A stretch of 64,000 nt of DNA from Brevibacillus gelatini (GTDB taxonomy: Bacteria; Bacillota; Bacilli; Brevibacillales; Brevibacillaceae), in NCBI RefSeq assembly GCF_003710935.1, contig NZ_RHHS01000047.1, forward strand, positions 1-64,000. The letters run 5' to 3'. The notes under the pieces are model-generated. The model was not told the origin of the DNA and ran no database searches. It saw nothing but the letters and a program-made list of their open reading frames with translations. The position numbers and the translations under genes are program-made. The first letter of the stretch is position 1. Each line of letters opens with the position of its first letter. Positions 27,088-34,915 of this stretch are shown piece by piece.

Positions 27088-27118
27088 AAGTTTGAAAGAA
27101 AGCCTTTTCAAGTCAAGA

Positions 27119-27179
27119 AAACAGCAGAAGCCCCCACGCTCTTTACGGGAGACGTGGCCGGGGTGACTGCTGTTTTTTT
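27119..27179 (+). terminator. Rho-independent terminator after the aminotransferase gene
   Basis: AAACAGCAG / CTGCTGTTT outer stem with a GC-rich inner pairing and a T7 tract. Confidence 0.75.
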
Positions 27180-27308
27180 CGCTGCAATCTTCCTGATGCT
27201 ATCCTTGTGTCTGTGTTTTTCTACGTTCGGCAGCGTTCCCCATAAATTTTCCTGCCTGTTCCTGAAATTCCCTGATATTCACATGTATCTGTCCTTTCCA
27301 GATTTTTG

Positions 27309-27314
27309 TATAAT
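27309..27314 (+). promoter_or_regulatory. -10 element upstream of the LOG-family gene
   Basis: Perfect TATAAT 64 bases before the ATG. No convincing -35 at 16-18 bases. Confidence 0.35.
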
Positions 27315-27377
27315 GATCCAGTACACAAAAAAGTGGTGCCAAAAGCCACGCAACTTTGATGGATCTAGGAGGATGGC

Positions 27378-27962
27378 ATGAAACGTATCTGTGTTTTTGC
27401 AGGTTCCAATCCAGGCGTAAATCCGGCCTATGCCCAGTATGCCGAAATGCTGGGGAGAGAGCTTTTGGCAAGAGGGCTTGAGCTGGTTTACGGTGGTTCC
27501 AACATGGGGTTGATGGGACGAGTGGCGAATACGGTGCTCGAAGGCGGCGGCAAAGTGATCGGGGTCATGCCGACCGGACTGTTTCGCGGCGAGATCGTAC
27601 ATAAGGGGCTGACAGAGCTGCATGAGGTCGTCACAATGCACGAGCGCAAAGCGAAAATGCACGACTTGTCCGATGGATTTATCGCCTTGCCCGGAGGCTA
27701 TGGCACGTTTGAAGAAATTTTTGAAGTCGTCAGTTGGGGACAAATCGGGATTCATTCGAAACCAATCGGGCTTTTAAATGTAGACGGCTTCTATACGCCG
27801 CTGTTGGAAATGGTGCGGCACGCTACAGAGGCAGGCTTCATCCCGCAGATGCAAGGAGAGCTGGTCGTGTGCGAGAGCGATCCGGCTGTTTTGCTCGACC
27901 GTCTGCGCGACTACAAGCCGCCAGTCAAAGGGAACAAATGGTCGGAGCTGACTGAAGAATAG
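27378..27962 (+). CDS. LOG-family nucleotide 5'-monophosphate phosphoribohydrolase
   Basis: Protein of 194 residues of the TIGR00730/LOG family. Rossmann-like N-terminus ICVFAGSNPGVNPAY, VYGGSNMGLMG, and the signature PGGYGTFEEIFEVVSWGQ with the catalytic Arg/Glu pair (MHERKAKM and GTFEE). The family cleaves the N-glycosidic bond of nucleoside monophosphates; plant members activate cytokinins and bacterial relatives release bases from nucleotides. Its location between the two halves of a pyrimidine degradation region fits a base-releasing role, though LOG genes occur in many contexts. ATG 27378 is behind AGGAGG. Confidence 0.85.
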   Translation: MKRICVFAGSNPGVNPAYAQYAEMLGRELLARGLELVYGGSNMGLMGRVANTVLEGGGKVIGVMPTGLFRGEIVHKGLTELHEVVTMHERKAKMHDLSDGFIALPGGYGTFEEIFEVVSWGQIGIHSKPIGLLNVDGFYTPLLEMVRHATEAGFIPQMQGELVVCESDPAVLLDRLRDYKPPVKGNKWSELTEE

Positions 27963-27971
27963 GGGAACAGA

Positions 27972-28020
27972 AAAAAGCAGTTCGCTTTGGAAAAACGGCA
28001 GCGAGCTGCTTTCTTGCTTT
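27972..28020 (+). terminator. Terminator-like hairpin after the LOG gene
   Basis: AAAGCAG / CTGCTTT stem with an inner GCT/AGC pairing; the T tract is interrupted (TTTCTTGCTTTTT). Confidence 0.5.
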
Positions 28021-28054
28021 TTGGAACGGCACTTTTTCATGGAACAAGAAAAGA

Positions 28055-28084
28055 TTGACAGACAATAAGAACAGGTGATAAGGT
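28055..28084 (+). promoter_or_regulatory. Promoter for the secreted 442-residue protein
   Basis: Perfect TTGACA (28055-28060), 18-base spacer, TAAGGT (28079-28084). Confidence 0.45.
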
Positions 28085-28159
28085 AGATGACAATATATCC
28101 TAGTTAACAAATAGGAATAGTAAAAATATATTTTGCTTCGTACATAAGGAGGAACCGAC

Positions 28160-29488
28160 ATGAGAAAAACGAACAAGTGGCTTCAGCTTTCCACCACAGC
28201 GGCGCTCATCACCGCGCTGGCTCTCCCGGCGACAGCGGGAGCAGCAGCGAATCAGCCTGTTGCGGTCCTGGCCAAAGAAGCGGCAAGCGCAACGGCGCAG
28301 GCAGAGTACGGCAGCTTTTTGCTGCAGCAATACGGCATTTCGCTTGACAAGGCAGTGACCCGCGGGCAATTTTCCCAGGCACTCGCCAAGGTGGTTGCGG
28401 CTACCCAAAGTATAACGGAAACAGAAGCGAACGCGAAAGGCTACGTTCCGCAAGCCGCAGGTACGGCGAAAATCGCCGCCTGGGAAGCGATCAGCGCCGC
28501 TGTGAAGGCGGCTGATTTGGCCGAGCTTGCTTACACGTACAGCGAGGACAAAGTGGCGGCGTCCCTGAAAACGGCGGGCATTGCCTATCAACAGGGTGGA
28601 GCGCTTTCCTGGCAGGCTGCACAGGAAGTAGCCGTTGCCCTTGACACCGGGCTTGTTTCTGCGGGCACGCTGGCCGCGATCAAGACAGACGGTGACACGA
28701 CCGGAGAACTGGCCGTACAACTGCTGGGGAAAGTCGTAGAGTTCCACGGCGACTACAAGAACTACCTGGGCAGCGTGCAGGATGCGGATATTTACGGAAA
28801 GCTTGCGCAAGCCTGGAGCGAATCGTCGATTATCAAGGCGGGAGAGCTGCAAGAGATCATCGACACGGGCCTCAAGCAAAACCTGATTACCGGCTACAAC
28901 CTGAAAGACGCTGCCTTCGATCCGCACTTTGATCCGGAGCGCACGATTACTTACGGACACAGCGATATTGCTCACGCCATTCAACTGATCGGTCTGTTGA
29001 AAAGCGAAGGCATCCACGCCAAAGTCCAGTTCGAGCCGAAAACATCCGCCTTCATCTACTTGAAGGAATGGGGCGAGCCTACCCAGTCGGATGATTATCA
29101 GGTCGTGCAGATTGAAAATGGCAATTTTATCGCCTATGCAAAAGAATACGACCTGAGCTTCGAGTTTGCGAGCAAAACCGAGAAGGAACGCTTCCAGCCA
29201 TTGGTGCTGAAGTATGCGAAACGAAATCAGGAAGACGTGACGGGCCTGCTGAAAGCATCCTGGTGGCAGCCGCTCTACCACTCCCGTACGGAGCTTGCCG
29301 ACTATCCGGTAATCACGAACAACCTCATCAAGGAAGGCCGCTACATCGTCCAGACGTTCTCCCTGAACGAGGAGTCGCCAAAAGTGGTGGCGGGGCTGAA
29401 AAAACTGAGCGACAAGCTGAACGTGGAAACGTACAAGTTCTGGGTTGACCAGCCATTCTACAACTATCTCCACGGCGAATCGAAATAG
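28160..29488 (+). CDS. Secreted protein of unknown function (442 aa)
   Basis: Signal peptide to about residue 29 (LPATAGAAA), then an Ala-rich helical region and a mixed C-terminal half. The segment YGISLDKAVTRGQFSQALAKV is faintly like an S-layer-homology repeat, but only one weak copy is seen and I would not call it an SLH protein. TYGHSDIAHAIQLIGLLKSEGI and a C-terminal KFWVDQPFYNYLHGE are distinctive and may serve for database comparison. ATG 28160 is behind AAGGAGG. It stands alone with its own promoter and terminator. No function assigned. Confidence 0.65.
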   Translation: MRKTNKWLQLSTTAALITALALPATAGAAANQPVAVLAKEAASATAQAEYGSFLLQQYGISLDKAVTRGQFSQALAKVVAATQSITETEANAKGYVPQAAGTAKIAAWEAISAAVKAADLAELAYTYSEDKVAASLKTAGIAYQQGGALSWQAAQEVAVALDTGLVSAGTLAAIKTDGDTTGELAVQLLGKVVEFHGDYKNYLGSVQDADIYGKLAQAWSESSIIKAGELQEIIDTGLKQNLITGYNLKDAAFDPHFDPERTITYGHSDIAHAIQLIGLLKSEGIHAKVQFEPKTSAFIYLKEWGEPTQSDDYQVVQIENGNFIAYAKEYDLSFEFASKTEKERFQPLVLKYAKRNQEDVTGLLKASWWQPLYHSRTELADYPVITNNLIKEGRYIVQTFSLNEESPKVVAGLKKLSDKLNVETYKFWVDQPFYNYLHGESK

Positions 29489-29525
29489 GCCTTTTTTGTC
29501 TAGGCAAAAAAACCGATCAATCGTG

Positions 29526-29566
29526 AAAAGCCTTGCTTTGCCCAAGCGGTGGGAGCAAGGCTTTTT
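29526..29566 (+). terminator. Rho-independent terminator
   Basis: AAAAGCCTTGCT / AGCAAGGCTTTTT, a 12-base perfect stem with a T tract. Confidence 0.85.
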
Positions 29567-29671
29567 GCAGCAGACCCGCCAGGAGTCAGGAGAAAATATT
29601 GGCAATCATTCGGTATGTTTTGCTAAACTGGGAAAGATAGACAAGGAAAGGTTGATCGGGGAGGGATTACC

Positions 29672-30937
29672 GTGTTGGCGAAATACATGTTTCTTTTGCT
29701 TGCAAGCTTTGGGTTGCTTGCAACCGGTTCATTGGCCGGTGTGGCTACGGGCATGCAGCAGACCGTACCGGGCCAGATCGGAACAGATCAGGCGAATGCA
29801 GCGCAGGGGCAGACGCAAGCTTCGCTTGTCCACGTGTTCCAGAGCGGACAATGGCAACGGGACGCACTGGGCAAATTTTTGGGACAAGCCGTCAAGTCGT
29901 TCGACGATTATGCGTATTATCAGGCGGGGATTGCCGTCAAGTGGGATGAAAACGGGCAAGCGTTTGGCGTGTTGGCTGAGCCGGGCTACCAGGGAGAAAT
30001 CGTTCCGGGCATCACCGTTCAGACGCCCAGGCAGGAGATTTTGCGCAAGCTGGGCACGCCAGCCTTCACTGAACAGGAATACGGGCTGATCGGCTATTCC
30101 TATCAGGATTACTACCTGTTTGTCACGTTTGACGAACAAAAAGTGAAGGCGTTTTCCCTCTATCGCCGCGATCGTGTGCCAGACGTGGGGGCGTTTGTCG
30201 ATATGGCGCAGCATTTGCAAGCGTATGGAGAGAAGCTCGCTGAGCCGGCTGCTTCCGCTGCTTTTTCCATTTTTGGCGTCTGGGGCCAGCCTGACTTTAC
30301 TTACCATCTGCACGGAATTGGCACGTATGCCTGGGAATATCCGTCGATTGGCATTGCCTACGACGGTGCGCCGGAAGAGGGGACATTGACGATCTACAGC
30401 AATTTCCCGGCAAAAGATGTGCTGTCTTCCCTGGCGAAGCTTCCCCATGTCAGCCTCTCTCCGGAAGATGCGCTCGTTGTGGCTGAAAAGCAGCGAATCG
30501 AGCAAGAAAAGGCCAATCTTGTAAAATTGAAAAGCGAGGGAATATTTTCGCCAGACCGAAAAACGGTGGCCGTCATCGACTCGGAAGGTTTGTACAGCTC
30601 CGCCAATATCCGTTTTTACGATTGGAAGGACAAGCCTGTCGCCCAGTTTTTCCCCGGGCATTTCGTGGAGAAAGTTGTCTGGTTGGACCACAGCTGGATC
30701 TATTATGAAACGATGAACGAAGCTGGTGTCTACCATGTCCCCACGCAAAAGGCAACTGCCATTTTGTCCTGGGACAAGCAGCAAGCGGTGCCGATCACGA
30801 TGTTTGATGTCAATGAAACACAGCTCGATCTGGTGAAAAAGGAGATTGCGTTTGTGTGCGGGGACAAGCCAGAAAAAACGTACACGGTGCAATACCAGCT
30901 TGCCGGAGAGCGTATCCAACTTGACTGGAAAAAATGA
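29672..30937 (+). CDS. Exported protein of unknown function (421 aa)
   Basis: Hydrophobic N-terminus (residues 5-27, FLLLASFGLLATGSLAG) acting as a signal peptide or anchor. It then has beta-rich segments, including two related YxYQDYYLFVTFDEQKVK-like and YAWEYPSIGIAYDG-like pieces, and a C-terminal propeller-like part (SPDRKTVAVIDSEGLY, WIYYETMNEAGVYHV). Not recognised. GTG 29672 is behind GGGGAGGG. It is convergent, with only eight bases between its stop and the stop of the gene at 30946 on the other strand. Confidence 0.6.
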   Translation: MLAKYMFLLLASFGLLATGSLAGVATGMQQTVPGQIGTDQANAAQGQTQASLVHVFQSGQWQRDALGKFLGQAVKSFDDYAYYQAGIAVKWDENGQAFGVLAEPGYQGEIVPGITVQTPRQEILRKLGTPAFTEQEYGLIGYSYQDYYLFVTFDEQKVKAFSLYRRDRVPDVGAFVDMAQHLQAYGEKLAEPAASAAFSIFGVWGQPDFTYHLHGIGTYAWEYPSIGIAYDGAPEEGTLTIYSNFPAKDVLSSLAKLPHVSLSPEDALVVAEKQRIEQEKANLVKLKSEGIFSPDRKTVAVIDSEGLYSSANIRFYDWKDKPVAQFFPGHFVEKVVWLDHSWIYYETMNEAGVYHVPTQKATAILSWDKQQAVPITMFDVNETQLDLVKKEIAFVCGDKPEKTYTVQYQLAGERIQLDWKK

Positions 30938-30945
30938 AGCCGCAT

Positions 30946-31356
30946 CTAGTCAGCGGATTGTTCGGCTTTCTTTTCCGCCAAATAGGCGCGCATGCCGCGT
31001 ATGAACAGCTCGCGGATTACCTCTTGCTGTGTCTTGCTGCTGACGAGCGCGCGAATTTGCTCCAGCTCGGCTACCAGCTCGGAATCCAGGTGCAGGTTGA
31101 CGGTCTTCCCTTTGTGGCGCGGGTGAATTTCCCCATGTCGGCCGCTCGCGTTGATCTGTCCGTCCACAACCGTGCGCGGATCGAGCTGCTTGGGGTCTGG
31201 TATATACAGGCATGGTGCCTCCAAAATAATATGGGTCAGTCCTTCGCTGAAACGGATCGCGAGGGGCTGCCCCTTTTTTTTGTGAAAATCGCGAATTTGT
31301 CGGGACAGCTCCTGATTGTCCGCATTATTTTCCAGCATGATAACGGCCAGTTCCAT
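30946..31356 (-). CDS. Small protein with C-terminal ribbon-helix-helix-like domain
   Basis: Protein of 136 residues. The C-terminal half (GKTVNLHLDSELVAELEQIR, then QQEVIRELFIRGMRAYLAE) has the strand-helix-helix pattern of Arc/MetJ-type DNA-binding proteins. The N-terminal half is not recognised. It follows the helix-turn-helix gene at 31881 by nine bases, so the two form an operon divergent from preT. A role in regulating the pyrimidine genes is possible from position only. Confidence 0.5.
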   Translation of the reverse strand: MELAVIMLENNADNQELSRQIRDFHKKKGQPLAIRFSEGLTHIILEAPCLYIPDPKQLDPRTVVDGQINASGRHGEIHPRHKGKTVNLHLDSELVAELEQIRALVSSKTQQEVIRELFIRGMRAYLAEKKAEQSAD

Positions 31357-31365
31357 AGTGCCTCC

Positions 31366-31881
31366 TTACGGGAGAAACAAATCTTCTTCCGGTACTTGAA
31401 GCACGACTTCTCCCGTTGTCTCCAATTGAACGTCGTAAAAGAAGCGCAGGTCGCGGCGCGAAACGGCTGTGACCAATGCCCAGCCTGTGTCCCGGCAGGC
31501 ATGACGGAAGCGCACACGGTCCAGCACTTCGTACGCGGGGGCGAGCAGCCCTTTTTCATACAAAAACGACAGTACTGTTTCGCGCGGGTACAGAAACCGC
31601 TTGTTCCCCTGTTTGCCCGCCAAAAGCGGAAAAGCTTCCCGTTCGTCCACACCTTCACCCAGGCAGCCGCGATCCGACCACCGTTTGATCGTGGCCATAC
31701 TGCCGATGCGGACCTGTTTTTGCTCCAATAACGCAAGAATTTCCCGTGAAGACATGTACGCTTTGCGCTGCGCCAACTGCTCGTGATAGCATTGTTGCTC
31801 GTTTTCCAGTTCGGCAAGCTGCATGGTCAGCTCTGCCATTTGCTGTTTGATTTGCGCGATCTTGCTGGCGTAGTCTTTCAT
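31366..31881 (-). CDS. Coiled-coil protein with MerR/excisionase-like helix-turn-helix
   Basis: Protein of 171 residues. An N-terminal coiled coil (residues 5-40, IAQIKQQMAELTMQLAELEN) is followed by a winged-helix-like segment (MSSREILALLEQ, MATIKRWSDRGCLG, GNKRFLYPRETVLSFLYEKG) resembling MerR or excisionase DNA-binding domains, and a C-terminal domain of about 60 residues. ATG 31881 on the complement is behind AAGGAG at nine bases. First gene of a two-gene unit divergent from preT. Annotation is by pattern only. Confidence 0.5.
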   Translation of the reverse strand: MKDYASKIAQIKQQMAELTMQLAELENEQQCYHEQLAQRKAYMSSREILALLEQKQVRIGSMATIKRWSDRGCLGEGVDEREAFPLLAGKQGNKRFLYPRETVLSFLYEKGLLAPAYEVLDRVRFRHACRDTGWALVTAVSRRDLRFFYDVQLETTGEVVLQVPEEDLFLP

Positions 31882-32071
31882 CCTGACAGACTCCTTGACA
31901 GACGTGGTTACTGTTAGCCTATTCGGGTGTGAAATCATTCATGACTGCGAGCGGCGATTGATTGCACGAAAAACATATGTCGATAGGAAACGAAACAATC
32001 ATAAAACGGCGCTGCTGCACATTGATTAATAGCAAGCATCTTATTTCCGCTGGCAAGGAGGCTGTGTATGG
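31882..32071. promoter_or_regulatory. Divergent control region between the HTH gene and preT
   Basis: 190 bases, AT-richer than its neighbours. On + two TTGATT elements occur (about 31957 and 32020) with weak -10 candidates. The heptamer CTATCGA appears here on the complement and also in the mmsA promoter region, a possible shared operator, but seven bases is weak evidence. Confidence 0.3.
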
Positions 32072-33418
32072 ATGAGCGTCCCGTACGACTTGCAAAAAAA
32101 TTTCAGCGAAGTGGTGAGCGCCTTAAAGCCGAAGGAAGCGATTGATGAAGCGAATCGTTGTCTGTTTTGCTACGACGCACCCTGTATCAAGGCTTGCCCC
32201 ACGTCGATTGACATTCCGATGTTCATTCGCAAGATCGCAACAGGCAATCTGCTCGGCTCCGCGAGGACGATCATGGAAGCCAATCCGGTTGGGGCAAGCT
32301 GTGCGCGCGTATGTCCGACAGAGGAACTGTGCGAAGGAGCCTGTGTGCTCAATCACGCCTCCAGACCGATTATGATCGGGCTGCTTCAGCGCCATGCGAC
32401 AGACTGGGCGATCCGCAACAACGTGACCTTGTTTGAAAAAGGGGAGCCAAACGGCAAGCGGGTGGCGATTGTCGGAGCGGGGCCAGCCGGACTGTCGGCG
32501 GCGCGGGAGCTTGCCCGGCTTGGCTATGCGGTCACGATCTACGAGGCAAAAGAAAAAGCGGGCGGGCTGAACACATACGGCATCGTGTCCTTCCGGCTGC
32601 CGCAGGAAATCCCGCTCTGGGAGGTTGAGCAGGTCGAGGCCTTGGGCGTTACCATCAAGACGAACACGCGCGTTGGCGTTGACATCATGCCAGACGAGCT
32701 GGTTGAGAGTTACGATTCGGTCCTGCTGGCAGTCGGCATGGGCAGCGTGCCTGCCTTGCACATCCCCGGAGAAGAGCTGGAAGGAGTATTGGACGCGATT
32801 GCCTTGGTGGAGGAAACTAAGACCAGGCCGCTTTCTACAGAGATGGTCGGCAAAAAAGTGGTCGTGATCGGCGCGGGAAATACAGCGATTGATGCTGCGA
32901 CCTGTTCAAAGCGGCTGGGAGCAGACCATGTGCAGATTTTGTACCGCAGAACGGCTCAGGAAATGAACTGCTACCAGTTCGAGTACGAGTTTGCCAAGCA
33001 GGATGGCGTAGAGTTTCGCTGGCTCGTGGCCCCGAAGCGCGTTTTGGGAAACAACGGGCGCGTGACGGGGCTCGAGCTGATCCGGATGGAGCTGGGTGAG
33101 CCGGATGCGAAAGGCCGAAAACGCCCGGTACCGATTCCGGGGAGCGAGTTTTCCATCGAGGTCGACTTTGTGGTCAAAGCGATTGGCCAAAACCGCCACG
33201 TGGCCTTGGTTGAGCAGTTTGGCCTGCAGCATGAAAACGGCATCGTCAGCGTCGAGGAAGGCACGTACCGGACTTCGCACCCGAAAGTGTTTGCCGCAGG
33301 GGATGTCATTTTTGGCGGAGGAAAAACGGATGCGATGGTCGTCGACGCGGCCAATCACGGAAAGCGTGCCGCTCATGCGATTGACAAGGCGATCCGCGAC
33401 CAGAAACAGCCTGTTTAG
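32072..33418 (+). CDS. preT: NAD(P)-dependent dihydropyrimidine dehydrogenase, PreT-like flavoprotein subunit
   Basis: Electron-input subunit of 448 residues that passes electrons from NAD(P)H through FAD and Fe-S clusters to PreA for reduction of uracil or thymine. The N-terminal cluster-binding part has CLFCYDAPCIKACP and CARVCPTEELCEGAC. The FAD-binding fold has VAIVGAGPAGLSAARELARL, the NAD-binding fold VVVIGAGNTAIDAATCSKRL, and the C-terminal FAD motif FAAGDVIFGGGKTDAMVVDA. The architecture equals the small subunit of glutamate synthase, but adjacency to PreA and hydantoinase decides for PreT. ATG 32072 has AAGGAGG ten bases upstream. Confidence 0.88.
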   Translation: MSVPYDLQKNFSEVVSALKPKEAIDEANRCLFCYDAPCIKACPTSIDIPMFIRKIATGNLLGSARTIMEANPVGASCARVCPTEELCEGACVLNHASRPIMIGLLQRHATDWAIRNNVTLFEKGEPNGKRVAIVGAGPAGLSAARELARLGYAVTIYEAKEKAGGLNTYGIVSFRLPQEIPLWEVEQVEALGVTIKTNTRVGVDIMPDELVESYDSVLLAVGMGSVPALHIPGEELEGVLDAIALVEETKTRPLSTEMVGKKVVVIGAGNTAIDAATCSKRLGADHVQILYRRTAQEMNCYQFEYEFAKQDGVEFRWLVAPKRVLGNNGRVTGLELIRMELGEPDAKGRKRPVPIPGSEFSIEVDFVVKAIGQNRHVALVEQFGLQHENGIVSVEEGTYRTSHPKVFAAGDVIFGGGKTDAMVVDAANHGKRAAHAIDKAIRDQKQPV

Positions 33419-33450
33419 GGAATCAATATACAGAACATTCTGACCTTGTT

Positions 33451-33465
33451 TTGCAAGCGCTTTAT
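33451..33465 (+). promoter_or_regulatory. cre-like sequence between preT and preA
   Basis: TTGCAAGCGCTTTAT, with the AAGCGCTT core of catabolite-responsive elements. It deviates from the consensus at the 3' end. If used by CcpA it would act as a roadblock inside the operon. Confidence 0.35.
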
Positions 33466-33536
33466 TGCAGAGTGTGAGTCTGGCAGGGGAGTACGGCGTG
33501 CCTGTGGCAGCGCCAAAAAGATGGAGGAGAGCAATC

Positions 33537-34814
33537 ATGGCCGATCTTTCTATCAATCTGGCAGGGATTCAATCCCCGAATCCGTTCTGGCTGGCATCCG
33601 CGCCGCCGACGAACTCGGGGTACCAGGTCCAGCGGGCTTTTGAAGCGGGCTGGGGCGGAGCCGTCTGGAAAACGCTCGGGGAGCCGATCATCAACGTCTC
33701 GTCGCGGTTCGCCGGACTGACTTTTGGCGGGCAGCGGGTATTCGGGTTCAACAACATCGAGCTGATTACCGACAAACCGCTTGAGGTCAATCTGAAGGAA
33801 ATGGATGAGACGAAAAAACGGTTTCCCAAGCATACGCTGATCGCCTCGCTCATGGTCGAGCACAAGCGGGAGGCGTGGCATGAAATCGTCAAAAAAGTGG
33901 AGGCAATCGGCGTCGATGGTCTGGAGCTGAACTTCGGCTGTCCGCACGGCATGGCGGAGCGGGGCATGGGTTCAGCTGTCGGGCAGCACCCCGATCTGAT
34001 CCGTCAGCAGGTCGAATGGGTCAAAGAAGTTGCAAAGACGCCTGTCATCGTCAAGCTTACCCCGAACATTACCGACATTCGCTTTACCGCCAGGGCGGCT
34101 GCGGAAGGCGGAGCCGACGCGATCAGCATGATTAACACGATCAACAGCCTGATGGGCGTCGATCTGGACAAATGGCTGCCGATTCCGCACGTCGATGGAA
34201 AAGGAGCGCATGGCGGCTATTGCGGGCCAGCGGTAAAGCCGATTGCCCTGAACATGGTCGCTGAATGTGCCCGCGACCCGTTTGTAGGCGTGCCGATTTC
34301 CGGCATCGGCGGGATTTCCAACTGGCGGGATGCGGTCGAATTTTTGCTCATGGGAGCAACCGGTGTGCAAGTATGCACAGCTGCGATGCACCACGGCTTT
34401 CGGATCGTGGAAGACATGATCGACGGCTTGAACAACTACCTCGACCAGCGCGGTATTGCCTCGGTCATGGACATCGTCGGCAAGGCCGTGCACACGTATT
34501 CGGATTGGGGCAACCTGAACCTGAACTACAAGGTGGTCGCCCGCATCCATGAAGAAACCTGTATCCACTGCAACAAATGTCATATCGCCTGCGAGGACAC
34601 CTCCCATCAGTGCATTGAGATCGTAAGGGACGATGCGACGGGGAAGGAGCGGCTGGTGGTGCGCGAGGAAGACTGCGTCGGCTGCAACCTGTGCTCCATC
34701 GTCTGTCCGGTGGAAGGAACAATCGAGATGGTGGAGATTCCGACAGGCAAGCCGCCGCTTTCCTGGAACCAGCGCCAGGCGGCCTTGGCGGGCGGGGGCA
34801 GCTGCGAGACGTGA
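33537..34814 (+). CDS. preA: NAD-dependent dihydropyrimidine dehydrogenase, PreA-like catalytic subunit
   Basis: FMN and Fe-S subunit of 425 residues that reduces uracil/thymine to the 5,6-dihydro form. The dihydroorotate-dehydrogenase-like barrel has NPFWLASAPPTNSGYQV, the loop FGCPHGMAERGMGSAVGQ, VIVKLTPNITDI and SGIGGISNWRDAVEFLLMGA. The C-terminal ferredoxin domain has two 4Fe-4S motifs, CIHCNKCHIAC and CVGCNLCSIVCP. The residue aligned with the catalytic Cys of mammalian dihydropyrimidine dehydrogenase (LACGQ) is Val here (SAVGQ). ATG 33537 is behind GGAGGAG. Operon with preT, hydantoinase and ureidopropionase. Confidence 0.9.
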   Translation: MADLSINLAGIQSPNPFWLASAPPTNSGYQVQRAFEAGWGGAVWKTLGEPIINVSSRFAGLTFGGQRVFGFNNIELITDKPLEVNLKEMDETKKRFPKHTLIASLMVEHKREAWHEIVKKVEAIGVDGLELNFGCPHGMAERGMGSAVGQHPDLIRQQVEWVKEVAKTPVIVKLTPNITDIRFTARAAAEGGADAISMINTINSLMGVDLDKWLPIPHVDGKGAHGGYCGPAVKPIALNMVAECARDPFVGVPISGIGGISNWRDAVEFLLMGATGVQVCTAAMHHGFRIVEDMIDGLNNYLDQRGIASVMDIVGKAVHTYSDWGNLNLNYKVVARIHEETCIHCNKCHIACEDTSHQCIEIVRDDATGKERLVVREEDCVGCNLCSIVCPVEGTIEMVEIPTGKPPLSWNQRQAALAGGGSCET

Positions 34815-34915
34815 ACAACAGGCTGTATGGCATGAAGAGGACATCGGCGGCATAAGCATGTACGAGGGAAGTGTTGTCTCATTCATGCACGCCAGGGAAA
34901 GGAGCGAGGAAGGTC

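Noticed and set aside
28310-28380. S-layer-homology domain in the 442-residue secreted protein
   Set aside because: Only one weak partial pattern; true SLH proteins have three clear repeats.
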